Below the pieces are notes generated by a model. The model saw nothing but the letters and a program-made list of their open reading frames with translations. It was not told the origin of the DNA and ran no database searches. The position numbers and the translations under genes are program-made. This document shows, piece after piece, positions 52,666 to 61,469 of a DNA stretch of 64,000 bases; position 1 is the stretch's first letter, and every line of letters begins with the position of its first letter. The stretch covers positions 2,914,001 to 2,978,000 of the forward strand of contig JAKJHU010000085.1 of NCBI GenBank assembly GCA_022316685.1, written 5' to 3'. This stretch comes from Progne subis subis. Lineage: Eukaryota > Chordata > Aves > Passeriformes > Hirundinidae.

Positions 52666-52765
52666 GTGTCCGCAGCCCCACAGCGCCCTCTCGCGGCCGC
52701 CGTGCAGCGCTGCAGCGCCGCGATCGCCGCGAGGCCGCCGGAGGTAACGAGCCGCTGCAGCGAGT
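52666..52765. promoter_or_regulatory. Short CpG cluster with CTCF-like site
   Basis: The minisatellite ends abruptly in about 100 bases packed with CpG, including a NotI-type GCGGCCGC at 52693-52700. GCGCCCTCTCGCGG at about 52683-52696 resembles the CTCF core (minus-strand orientation) with two mismatches. Short and unproven. Confidence 0.3.
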
Positions 52766-54239
52766 TCAGCAAAAAACCCACAAAATCCCCACCCGCCAGG
52801 GCTTGTGCAGAGCGGTACCGCCTGTTTTACTTGTGTCCGCCTGTCCCAAAGCACCGTAACGTCCTTACAGCCTCTCGCAGGAGCCCACGCGTGGTAACTG
52901 CTGCCGTTCCCTCTGGTGTCCCAGGGCTCTGCCCCACCCCGGCTCATCGCCACTCTGGGTGTCAGCTGCCCTTTGCTGATTCGGATTCGAGTTCACAGCT
53001 GCGGCTTAGGAATCACTCTCAGTGGGGATTTGTGCCACGGAGATAACCCAGCAGTGGCCACAAGAAGGGACCTGGCCAGTGCTGTCGTACCTGCAGGACC
53101 CTTCAGGCACGAAGGGGAGCTCAGCCCACGGACCTGCCACCTTCCCCTGTTGTGACATGGGCTCTGTCACGGCTGTGCCCACGGTCAGGCAGCCCAGGCC
53201 CACTGCAGGACTGGGACATGGCCAGCAAGGAGTGCACCGGGCCAGGAAGAATCAGGTTTAGGTCCTGTGCTCCTCCTGCCCAATAAGAGGAATGGAGGTG
53301 TAAAAGAAAAGTATTGCTTACCCCAGTAGAAAGTCACAGGGCTGTCCTGGACAAAAGTTTCCAGACCCCAAGAGAATCCATGTCACACACAGTGCAACAA
53401 GTCCTCTGCTCCAAGCCAGAGCAGAGATTCCCCACCTCTGTCTCTTCCTTGCCAGATTCTCCAGCACTGGCCCCTTTGGTTTTCCCAAGCTCCTGCCTGG
53501 AAGTGGGCAAGGCAGGTGTGGTAGACTATAGACTAATCATCTCCCAAAAATATTCCTGACCTTTGGGGTTCCTTCCCACAAAAGTGTGACCCAAGACCAC
53601 CCACCCCCAGGTGACATTCAGCCCCAGGTCACCCGACACACCATTCCAGAAATCTGTAACACTTTAATCAAACCCTACTTAAGGCCTTTGTTACTTCCAG
53701 GGTTGCACGTACTCCTCCTCAAGAGCACAAATATCTTCATTAACACGCCAGAACAGGGTCAAGCCCCCCCCTTCCCGTGTGACCAGAGCCCTGATGGCCT
53801 CCCAGTGCCAGTGGCCGCTCCAGAGCCGATCCTGGACGGCTGAGCAGGCAGCAGGGACAGCTGCCAGGAGCTGAGTGACAGCTCACGCCCCACCCGGCTT
53901 CTGCCAAGGCTCATCTCACGCAGTCCCCCACAGCCAGGAGAGGTTAAATAACGGGGCTGTGAGCTGGGATCGCTCTGGAGCACAAGGTCACGGCACAGAA
54001 CTGGGGATTTAAAAGTCACCACCACTCTTGGACACATGCAAAGGCTGGAGCAACCCCGGGCAGGCTCCAGGTGCCGTGGGAAGAGACATCACTGAAGTGA
54101 CAGCACCCAGAGATGATTTGCAGCTCAGTCCAGTTACATCAAGTGGCAATAAAACCGTGAGCGGCTCCAGGACAGCGTGCCCCATTCCGTAAGACGAACA
54201 GCAGCTTTTAAAAAGATCACTAAATCCCATCAGCGCTAC
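52766..54239. other. Intergenic DNA 3' of SCARB1
   Basis: Unique-looking sequence between the TGTCCC array and the inferred SCARB1 polyadenylation site. I recognise no exon or transposon. Confidence 0.4.
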
Positions 54240-54253
54240 CTACACAAACCTCG

Positions 54254-54259
54254 TTTATT
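54254..54259 (-). terminator. SCARB1: Poly-A signal AATAAA (SCARB1)
   Basis: Reads AATAAA on the minus strand (tttatt on plus). Immediately downstream on the same strand is GGTTTGTGTAGG, a GU-rich element of the kind that supports cleavage. It is the first canonical signal after the stop codon, about 775 bases away. Confidence 0.6.
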
Positions 54260-54547
54260 TTAAAGGCTCCCATTAAAGTGCCTTTTATCCCTAGCAATAG
54301 GCAGTTTTAAATTGCAAATAACTTCTCAGATCAGTCGGCAGCAATCTTCATTCCACCGGAGAGAAGGGCAGTGGCTCAGGCTGGCCCTCGGGGACCTTAA
54401 GGGTTCTTGAACACGGTGTGGAGGTCTCTGGATGAGCAGGAACGCTGAGCAGCAGGAACATCCCGTGCTGTGCAGGGCCAACGCCGAGTTGTCCAGGACT
54501 TTGCCTTGCAGAGAGGGTCTGAAGCAGGTGTCACCTGCAGCGTGGCT

Positions 54548-55020
54548 GTGTCCCTTGGGAAGCGTGTCCCTTGGGAAGCGTGTCCCTTGGGAGGCGTGTC
54601 CCTGTGGAAGTGTGTCCCTGTGGAAGCGTGTCCCTTGGGAAGCGTGTCCCTTGGGAAGCGTGTCCCTTGGGAAGCGTGTCCCTGTGGGAAGCGTGTCCCT
54701 TGGGAAGCGTGTCCCTTGGGAGGCGTGTCCCTTGGGAAGCATGTCCCTTGGGAGGCGTGTCCCTTGGGAAGTGTGTCCCTTGGGAAGCGTGTCCCTTGGG
54801 AAGCATGTCCCTTGGGAGGCGTGTCCCTTGGGAAGTGTGTCCCTTGGGAAGCGTGTCCCTGTGGGAAGCGTGTCCCTGTGGGAAGCGTGTCCCTTGGGAA
54901 GCGTGTCCCTTGGGAGGCGTGTCCCTTGGGAAGCATGTCCCTTGGGAGGCGTGTCCCTTGGGAAGTGTGTCCCTTGGGAAGCGTGTCCCTTGGGAAGCGT
55001 GTCCCTTGGGAAGTGTCCCA
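54548..55020. repeat. 16-bp minisatellite in SCARB1 3' UTR, 29 copies
   Basis: Twenty-nine head-to-tail units of GTGTCCCTTGGGAAGC (plus strand). Variants are AAGC, AGGC or AAGT at the end, A for G at the first base in units 13, 17 and 25, GTCCCTGTGGAAG in units 4 and 5, and 17-bp units with CTGTGGGAAG at 9, 20 and 21. Units 9-16 have the same order of variants as units 21-28, so a block was duplicated at a 12-unit offset. The array starts about a dozen bases after the SR-BII-type stop codon. Frames of 179-302 codons across it are repeat artefacts. Confidence 0.97.
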
Positions 55021-55031
55021 GGGCGGGTGGC

Positions 55032-55154
55032 TCAGGCCTCGGCACCGTCCTGGCTCGGGGTGTCGGTGTCCTGCAGCAGCGGCGTGGTCTCAGAGGAGGG
55101 GGCAGCTGTGCTCTGCCTGGCCGGGGCTCCGGGGCTCTTCTCGCTGGCACCTCT
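55032..55154 (-). CDS. SCARB1: SCARB1 last exon, SR-BII-type C-terminal tail
   Basis: This is the coding part of the terminal exon: 40 codons plus TGA at 55032-55034, read on the minus strand after a good acceptor (pyrimidine-rich CTCTGTCCCTCCCCTGCAG). The peptide begins RGASEKSPGA and ends QDTDTPSQDGAEA. It matches the human SR-BII tail in length (40 against 39 residues), in Ser/Pro/Ala-rich composition and in the TPLL motif at the same place. ETTPLL fits the acidic dileucine endocytosis signal (E-x-x-x-L-L). The phase is zero, as required to follow the CAG end of the membrane exon directly. In mammals this tail appears when the preceding 129-bp exon is skipped and sends more receptor to endosomes. 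Sequence identity outside the motif is low, so the call rests on position, phase, length and motif together. Confidence 0.82.
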   Translation of the reverse strand, partial: RGASEKSPGAPARQSTAAPSSETTPLLQDTDTPSQDGAEA

Positions 55155-55429
55155 CTGCAGGGGAGGGACAGAGGTCACAGCCCAGCCACACCCAGAGGTG
55201 CCACCCCATCCCCACCCCGGGCATGCCCACCCCGAGCCTCTTGCAGTGGGCAAGGACCTGTTGGAACCCCGGGCACTGGGAATTCCAGGATTTCTGTGCT
55301 CACAGGCTCTGACCCCCCAGCAAACACTGCATGGACCTGAGGCCGTGGAGGAGGATCCCAAAATTGAGTGACAGCACTGGGATTGTGTGTGTGGGGTTTG
55401 GATAGAAGTGTGTGACAGCACAGGGTGCA

Positions 55430-55800
55430 AAACTCAGAGTTTAAGGGTTTAGAATACAGGAATAGAGATAAAGCAAGATGGAGGTTCTAGGGCAGAGGCT
55501 GAGTCCTTCTTTTTCACCTTCTTCATGGGTCTGGGTGGTGTTTTGTAATTGGATAGAAAAGACCACATTGCAAACCATGGGTGGTTGGTTATTGGGTTAA
55601 AAGTAAAAATAATTTAGGTGTCATTTCTTAATTGGGCAGTTTGTGCTTAAAAGACCTTGTAGAGAGATAGATACGGGTCCATTTTTACTTTGTTAGCATG
55701 AAGTGCTGTAGGACTCACGGTTTGTGAGACTGTAACACAGATAAGAAATAATAAACACCTGAGTCCCAACAAGAAACACCGTCTGGCGCATTTGACTCCA
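55430..55800 (+). mobile_element. Endogenous retrovirus LTR fragment (songbird type)
   Basis: The text from about gtttaagggtttagaata to the end at ggcgcatttgactcca resembles an LTR of a songbird ERV family, probably ERVL-like. It has a poly-A signal AATAAA at 55750-55755 followed by ACACCTGAGTC and a U5-like end. There is no internal region or partner LTR nearby, so it looks like a solo LTR. It lies inside the SCARB1 intron, antisense to the gene. The left end is uncertain (it could start near 55386). Family assignment is from memory of text and should be checked against a repeat library. Confidence 0.65.
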
Positions 55801-56404
55801 GCTCTGGCAGAAAAGAAGATGAAAAGCAACAAGGACCTTTTCCTTAAATGGAAGATTTTTGCCCCTCCTTTTTGCACCTCTTGCCCCGCCATAGGAAGGT
55901 TATTCCCATCCCTGCCACCAGCACCTGTAACACCACCCAAACCTGAGGAGCTGTGTGGAGGAGCTGTGGGACACTCAGTGCGCTGCACAGCACCCGAGAT
56001 GGGAGGGAGAGGCACAGAAGAGCCTGGAGACCCCCAGGAGCAGCTGCAGCACACACAGGCAGCACTCACTCCTGGGATACAGCCTCTGGGGAAGGGTGGA
56101 AGCTGGAGCCTTCTGGCACCAACAGGGCTCCTCCTCACCTAAACATTTACACCCACAAAACAGGTTCACCTCAAAGCCGAGCAGGAGCCAGAAACGCCTT
56201 CCAACAGACCACCCTGACCTGAATTAATGCAAGAACCTCAGGAGGAAGCAGCAGGTGACAGGAGTGGGTCCCTTCCTGCTGCTGGGGACACAGGAACCAG
56301 CCTGCCCCTCACCCAGAGCCTTCTGCTTGCTGGGGACGTGGGTTGGGGTGCTGTGGAGGGACTGTGAGGCTCGTCTGACCCTTTGACTATTTCCCATTGC
56401 TGCT

Positions 56405-56675
56405 TCAGTGTGAGCACCAGTGATACCACCAAGAACACTGCAGACTTTTTGGGCACGCTGGTCTTTGGGTGGTCTTTGGTCCAGTGTGGACATCAGTGAT
56501 ACCACCAAGAACACCTGGAGATTCTTTGGGCATGGTGGTCTTTGGTCCAGTGAGGACACCAGTGATACCACCAAGAACACCTGGAGATTCTTTGGGCATG
56601 GTGGTCTTTGGTCCAGTGTGGACACCAGTGATACCACCAAGAACATCTGCAGACTCTTTGGGCACAGGGGTCTTT
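56405..56675. repeat. 66-bp minisatellite, four copies
   Basis: Four copies of a 66-bp unit. The last three begin with CCAGTG at 56481, 56547 and 56613, exactly 66 bp apart. The first starts near 56405 and carries an extra 11-bp duplication of GTGGTCTTTGG at its end. Since 66 is divisible by three the repeat is open in register (for example 86 codons on the minus strand), but it sits in an intron and shows no coding evidence. Confidence 0.95.
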
Positions 56676-56679
56676 GGGT

Positions 56680-56738
56680 GAAGTTTGGGCTTGAAGATCT
56701 CGGAGGAATTTTCAGCCTTAATGTGTCAATGATTCTAG
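56680..56738 (+). mobile_element. CR1 3' tail remnant
   Basis: GGGCTTGAAGATCTCGGAGG followed by tttcagccttaatg and atgattctag resembles the last 60 bases of a CR1 in plus orientation. It directly follows the 66-bp minisatellite and directly precedes a second, longer CR1, suggesting one insertion next to another. Confidence 0.55.
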
Positions 56739-56784
56739 AAGTGTCTACAGAGCTCAGGTGAGGGAATACAGTCAGGGCAAAAAA

Positions 56785-58575
56785 AGATGGTTAATATTCA
56801 AGGGTCACCTCCTCCAAGTTCAAGGACAGTCCACCCTAACAAGCATCCCAAGCCAGGAAGAAATGGCAGCAGGGCAGCATGGATGAAGTAGCGGCTCCAA
56901 ACACAAACGCAGAGAGGAAACGTACGGAAGGTGGGAGCAGGGACAGGTAACCTGGCAGGAACATATGGAAACTCTCCCAGCATGCAGGGATGAAGACAGG
57001 AAAACCAAAACCCATCTGGAACTGAATCCAGCCAAGGATGTCAGAGGACAAGAAAGGCTTGTCTGAGTACCCAGGTGACAAAAGAAAGAGGAGGGAACCA
57101 CGAGGGCCTGAATGGGGCAGGGGACCCCAGAAACCAGGGGTAGGTCCAGAGCAAGGAAGATGCAGCCTTGGTGGAAGAGGGTGAGGTCAGAGGAGACTTA
57201 GGGAACCTAGACGTGCGCAGATCCATGGACCAAGACGGGATGAGCGGGCGCACGTCACAGCCAGGCCACTCCCTGTTGTCTTTGAGCAGTCCTGGCTCAA
57301 AGACGGAAGGAAAGCAAACGTCACTTCTATCTTGACAAAGATCAAGAAGAAAGACCTCAGGAGCTACAGAGCAGTCAGTCTCTCCTCATCCCTGAGAAAG
57401 TGATGGAGCAGCTAATTCCAGGAACCACTTCTAGGCACATGAAGGACAATTAAATCATCAAGTGTAGACACTGGGCTTCATCAAGGGGAAACTGTGCTTG
57501 ATCATCTATGATGAAATGACGGGCTTGGTAGATCAGGGGAGAACAGTGGGGACTGTCCACCTGGACTCCAGGCTTTTGACACCACAGAAACCTTACAGGG
57601 AAGCTGATGAAGTAGGGGTTGGATGAGCAGGCAGTGAGGTGGACTGAAAACTGGCTGAATAGCAGGCCCAGAGAGTCGAGCTGGGGGCCAGTAACCACCA
57701 GTGTACACCAGGGGTCAATACTTGGGTCCAGGCCCGTTTAACAACTTTATTAATAATCTGCAAAAACTGGGGGAGCGGCTGGTACACCAGAGGCACCTCA
57801 GCAGGCTGAGAGATGGACTGGAAGGGCCCTCATGAGGTTTAACAAGAGGATGCACAAGGTCTCTCCCTGGGGATGAACAACCCCTCACAGCAGTGCACAC
57901 TAAAGGTCACCCAGCCCTGCAGCAGTGGGGCAGAAAAGGAGCTGAGGGTCTCAGGGACACGGAGCTGGAGGTGAGCCAGCAGCGTGGCAAAGGCAGCCAG
58001 CTGATTCCTGGGCTGCCCTGGGAGTGTTGGCAGCAGGTCCTGGAGTGATCCTTCCCCTCTGCTCATCACTGGTGAGGCCGTACACGGAGGACTGTGCACA
58101 GCTCTGGGCTCCCCAGCACAAGAGAGAGATGGAGACATCGGGAGGAGTCCAGCAAAGGACCACAGAAGTGATTTTGGGGCTGGAGTGTCTCTTGTGTGAG
58201 CAGAGGCTGAGAGAGCTGGGACCGCTCTGCCTCGAGAAGAGGAGGCTCAGGGGGATCTCACCACTGAGAACAAGGTTCCGAAGGGAGGGTGTAAGGACAG
58301 AGCTCTTCTTGGTGGTGTCCAGGGACAGGATAAAAGCACAGGGGCACTTTAGACACAGGGGATTCCATCTGAACATTGAAAAGTACTTTTTTTTTTTTCT
58401 TTTTTTTTTTTCCCTTGTGAAAACGGGAACAGGTTGCCCTGGGGAATCTCCATTCCTGAAGACATTAAGAGACATCTGGACATGGTGCTGAGCTAGGTGA
58501 CTCTGCTTGAGCAGAGGGATTGGGATAGATCACGTCCAGAGGTCCCTTCAACCTCAACGACTCAGTGATTTTGTG
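56785..58575 (+). mobile_element. Degraded CR1 LINE with ORF2 remnant
   Basis: About 1.8 kb of a CR1 retrotransposon. It begins within the ORF2 segment (ttcaagggtcacctcctcca), runs through text corresponding to the reverse transcriptase (recognisable blocks near 57215, 57350, 57470, 57540 and 57715), the C-terminal ORF2 region (tacacggaggactgtgcacagctctggg near 58080 to 58107), and the 3' UTR to GGTCCCTTCAACCTCAACGA at 58540. The reading frame is broken by many indels and stops, so it is not functional. A T-rich expansion sits at 58388-58412. It lies antisense to SCARB1 in the last intron. Confidence 0.9.
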
Positions 58576-58765
58576 CTCCTGTAATACAAACCCAGACATT
58601 TCACACTTCAGAAATTCCCTCCTGAAAGCCTCTCTCTGTGAGGCTCCTGGCAGGCAGGGCAGGGGTGGACACCCACCAGTGGAACTGACTTCTTGTCACC
58701 CCACAGGTTTTTACCCCTTCTGAAAAAAAACCAAACTTACCTCTGGAACTCAAACACTCAGAGAT

Positions 58766-58784
58766 GGGGGGGGGGGGGGGGGGG
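58766..58784. repeat. G19 homopolymer
   Basis: Nineteen consecutive G on the plus strand in the SCARB1 intron, so a C19 run in the pre-mRNA. Length may be unreliable. Confidence 0.9.
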
Positions 58785-59079
58785 AAACAGGCAAAGAAAA
58801 GTATTTCCTCACACCAATCCCACCTTTCCCCCCAGTGCCTGCTGACATTATTAGGGCTGCAGATCAGCTACAGCAGAAGTAATAAGAGCACGTACTCCCA
58901 ACCTGGATTGAGAGATCTAAATTGCCCCAAACGAAGCCATTGAGACAACACCGGTGCATCAAAGCTTGCCAGGAGGGCACATCTGGGAGATGTGGACAGC
59001 AAACGTTTCATTTGATTGGTTTGAAGTGAAGCTCAAATCAGGACGAGAGCAAAGCGCGTTACCTTGGCTGGGTACCCAC

Positions 59080-59205
59080 CTACAGCCTGGCTTCCCGCAA
59101 CACCGTCCCCTTAACCGCAGGCAGCTTTTTGGCAGAGGCGGCCTGGTTTGCCTTATTACTGTCTGAGCTCTTTTTATTGCTACTCCAAAATAAAGAGCAC
59201 TTCTC
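59080..59205 (-). CDS. SCARB1: SCARB1 cassette exon, SR-BI-type C-terminal tail
   Basis: Minus strand, 126 bp: 41 codons and TAG. The acceptor is TTGTCTTCTAG; the donor GTGGGT follows the stop codon without any spacer. The peptide starts EKCSLFWSSNKK and ends VKGTVLREARL. It matches the mammalian SR-BI tail (EKC-LFWSS-KK at the start, KG-VLQEAKL at the end) at 41 against 42 residues. The cysteine in EKC corresponds to one of two palmitoylated cysteines known in mammalian SR-BI. The final EARL corresponds to the PDZ-binding EAKL that lets PDZK1 hold the receptor at the liver cell surface. In mammals this exon (129 bp) is the one skipped to make SR-BII. The same layout is present here, including phase zero on both sides. 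Confidence 0.95.
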   Translation of the reverse strand, partial: EKCSLFWSSNKKSSDSNKANQAASAKKLPAVKGTVLREARL

Positions 59206-61469
59206 CTAGAAGACAACCAGTCTAGTTTACAGTGCACTCAAACACGAATTTCATGAGGGTTCCAATTTTCAGAGGAGATTCGGTGGGGGGAAAGAAAATC
59301 ACTGTTTGACTAGAATCTAGTTATAAACGAGGATTTTGAAATTTAGATGAATCTAAGTCCTAGTGGTGATTTTGTTCAGTGTCAAGCCAGTTTTAAAATG
59401 GTCTGTTTGCCTTTTGGAAGTGTCACCACATGGGCTTCAGGCCACAATGGCAGCGAGGTACAACACCTGGGGGGTTATTTTATTATTTTACACCTCTACA
59501 GATTTATGCCTTTTTTTTTTTTTCTTTTTTTTTGAGTCCAACAGATGCATTTCAAACTGGCTCCACTATCGACTAGACTAAGATCGAAGTGTTTTCACAG
59601 TACCTCATCCGCACTGGCTTGAGAGCACAGCGCTCCCTCCAGAAGCCAGGGGCACAGCTGAGGGAGGAGCTGGCTTCACCTTCACGCTGGCAGACACGTG
59701 AAGGCGTGGACAATGTCCCCGCTCTGTGTCCCCTCTGACATGGCCTGTGACTCCGGGAGGCAGAACTGTGCACGATTAAGCAATCAGGGCTAGATCAGCA
59801 ACACTTCAATCAAATGAGGAACACACCTTGGCTGCAAATCGCTGTCTTCCAGTTTACGACCTCTTATCTGCTCCTTAGGTGGAGACCTTCATGTGTTGCT
59901 GTACAGCTTTCTTAGAGATTTGTAAGGTCAATGAGTCTTTTAAATCACTTTCCAGGTAGTCAGGCACTTCCTGCGGTTGATTTTTAGCTCTGGCACTTCA
60001 TGACTCTTTTGGCTGAGCACAGAAGTACAGCTGGCTTACCGGGGTATTTCACAAGCAGGTATTCAGTTGGCTCGAATGAGTTTAAAATCCAGCTTTTTTC
60101 TTTTTTTTCTCTTTCCCTGACCCTTTCTAGCATGGTTAAATCTCTTTGATACCAGGCATTAAGACTTGCACAAAGCAGGGTGAGGAAATGCCAGCTCAGG
60201 GCTGCAGAAGGTGTTAGAAATAGCTGCCCAGCCGTTTTCCAGAGCCCCCGGGGTCATGCAGCAGGAGTGCACAGCCCCGTCTGTGTGCCAGCAAACACTC
60301 ACATGTGCTGAAGGGAGCAGCTCACCCCTGCGCCATCCTGGGAGCTCTGGGCTCCGTGCTGAGCCCTAGCATCACTCCCACCTCGCAGGGAAGTGCGTGG
60401 AGGAACAAGGGGATTTGGGATCATGTGTTTAAGTCACTTAAGTAATTGTACACTTGATTAAAATCCAATTACGTGGTTCTCCGAGAGCCCTGGTGCTATT
60501 TAAGGCGGGTTTGCATCGGTGTTTCAGGAAGGGCAGGGACCAGCTGAGCAAAGGCAGCCCCTCACAGGCTTCCCCTCAGTCTGCTCTCATCCCAAGCACT
60601 GCCTTTCGTCCTCACCAGCAGCTCCAGAGCCAGCCTCAGGCACCTGACTGCAGGGCAGAGCTGGATCAGCTCCCTTTGGCACAGGGTTAGGGTAGGGAGC
60701 TGGGATCTGCACTCCCACAACTAAAGCCTGCAGAGAGCTTGGTGTTACCAGATCTGCACATCTCCACCGGGTGTTTTGGCTGTTTTACATTCAGTCCTGA
60801 CAGCTCAGCTCAGCCTCACCCCACTGCCTGCCCCACAGCTCCCAGCAGGCTTCAAAGGTAAGCCCAGATCCACAAAGGCTCTGAGGGTTTCACTTTCAGA
60901 GCCCTTTGGAGAATTTGCACAGAAATCAAGTGCGTTTCAAGGAAATACAGAGTCTGTGCTGGGCTGAGAAGCAGCCACAGTGGCTGTGCCCCCTCTGCAG
61001 GAGCACAGCAACTGCATTTCACCTAACAGGCTGCGTTCAGAGAGCTCCATCCTCTGGAGAAGGCTCTGCTCTGACTGGAAAAACCCCGGGACCCTGCAGA
61101 GATGCAGATCTGTGCCACGGCACAGAGCTGCTTCTGCCTTCCACCGAGGCTGGGCTGATAAACCAGGATTGTTTCCTCATTAGCTGGGTGAGCTGGGGAA
61201 TACCTCCTCCTCCTCCAGGAAGCCACTTTCATCACTGCTGTGCACCAAAAAAGCCAGAAATGCTCCGTGTTACCTACTTGCAGCCCAATTTCTAGATGGC
61301 TAAGGAAGTCCTGCTGCTATCTGCTGGCGCCTGGCACCACCAGGAGGATTGCTGGTGGCATCAGCCGATGTTTCCTCAGACAGTGTTAGATTGTCAGCCC
61401 AAACTACGTGGTGTGATTGAGTCTGATTGGACTGGCAGCACCTCCCACCAGGCATCTGCAGGTTCTTAC
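59206..61469 (-). other. SCARB1: SCARB1 intron before cassette exon
   Basis: About 2.3 kb, from GTAAGA after 61470 to TAG at 59206. No transposon or tandem array recognised. A T-rich tract lies at 59511-59532 and another near 60097-60113. Confidence 0.75.

Larger units (their letters stand above)
54240..55031 (-). other. SCARB1: SCARB1 3' untranslated region
   Basis: Inferred 3' UTR of about 790 bases, running leftwards from the SR-BII-type stop codon to a cleavage site expected a little left of the AATAAA at 54254-54259. More than half is the 16-bp minisatellite at 54548-55020. If the upstream cassette exon is included, the coding part of the last exon also becomes 3' UTR. No other canonical poly-A signal lies between the stop and 54259 on this strand. 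The end point is inferred, not observed. Confidence 0.6.
55155..59079 (-). other. SCARB1: SCARB1 last intron
   Basis: About 3.9 kb between the cassette exon and the terminal exon. It opens with GTGGGT directly after the cassette stop codon and ends in TGCAG. It is filled with repeats: a retroviral LTR fragment, a 66-bp minisatellite, a CR1 tail and a 1.8-kb CR1. A G19 homopolymer lies at 58766-58784. Confidence 0.75.

Noticed and set aside
51801..53046. Long open frames (up to 372 codons) on both strands
   Set aside because: They are the TGTCCC minisatellite read in different phases. Every frame is open because the unit contains no stop; the products are Pro/Val/Ser/Cys or Gly/Thr/Arg/Asp repeats.
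54397..55371. Frames of 179-302 codons across the 16-bp repeat
   Set aside because: Repeat artefacts. Only the short minus-strand part at 55032-55154 has an acceptor, the right phase and SR-BII similarity.
55430..58575. Functional retroelement genes
   Set aside because: The LTR has no internal region, and the CR1 ORF2 remnant is broken by indels and stops throughout.
59880..60050. Possible exon on the minus strand after CTTCTGTGCTCAG
   Set aside because: Short open frame without similarity to either SCARB1 tail; the real cassette exon is at 59080-59205.
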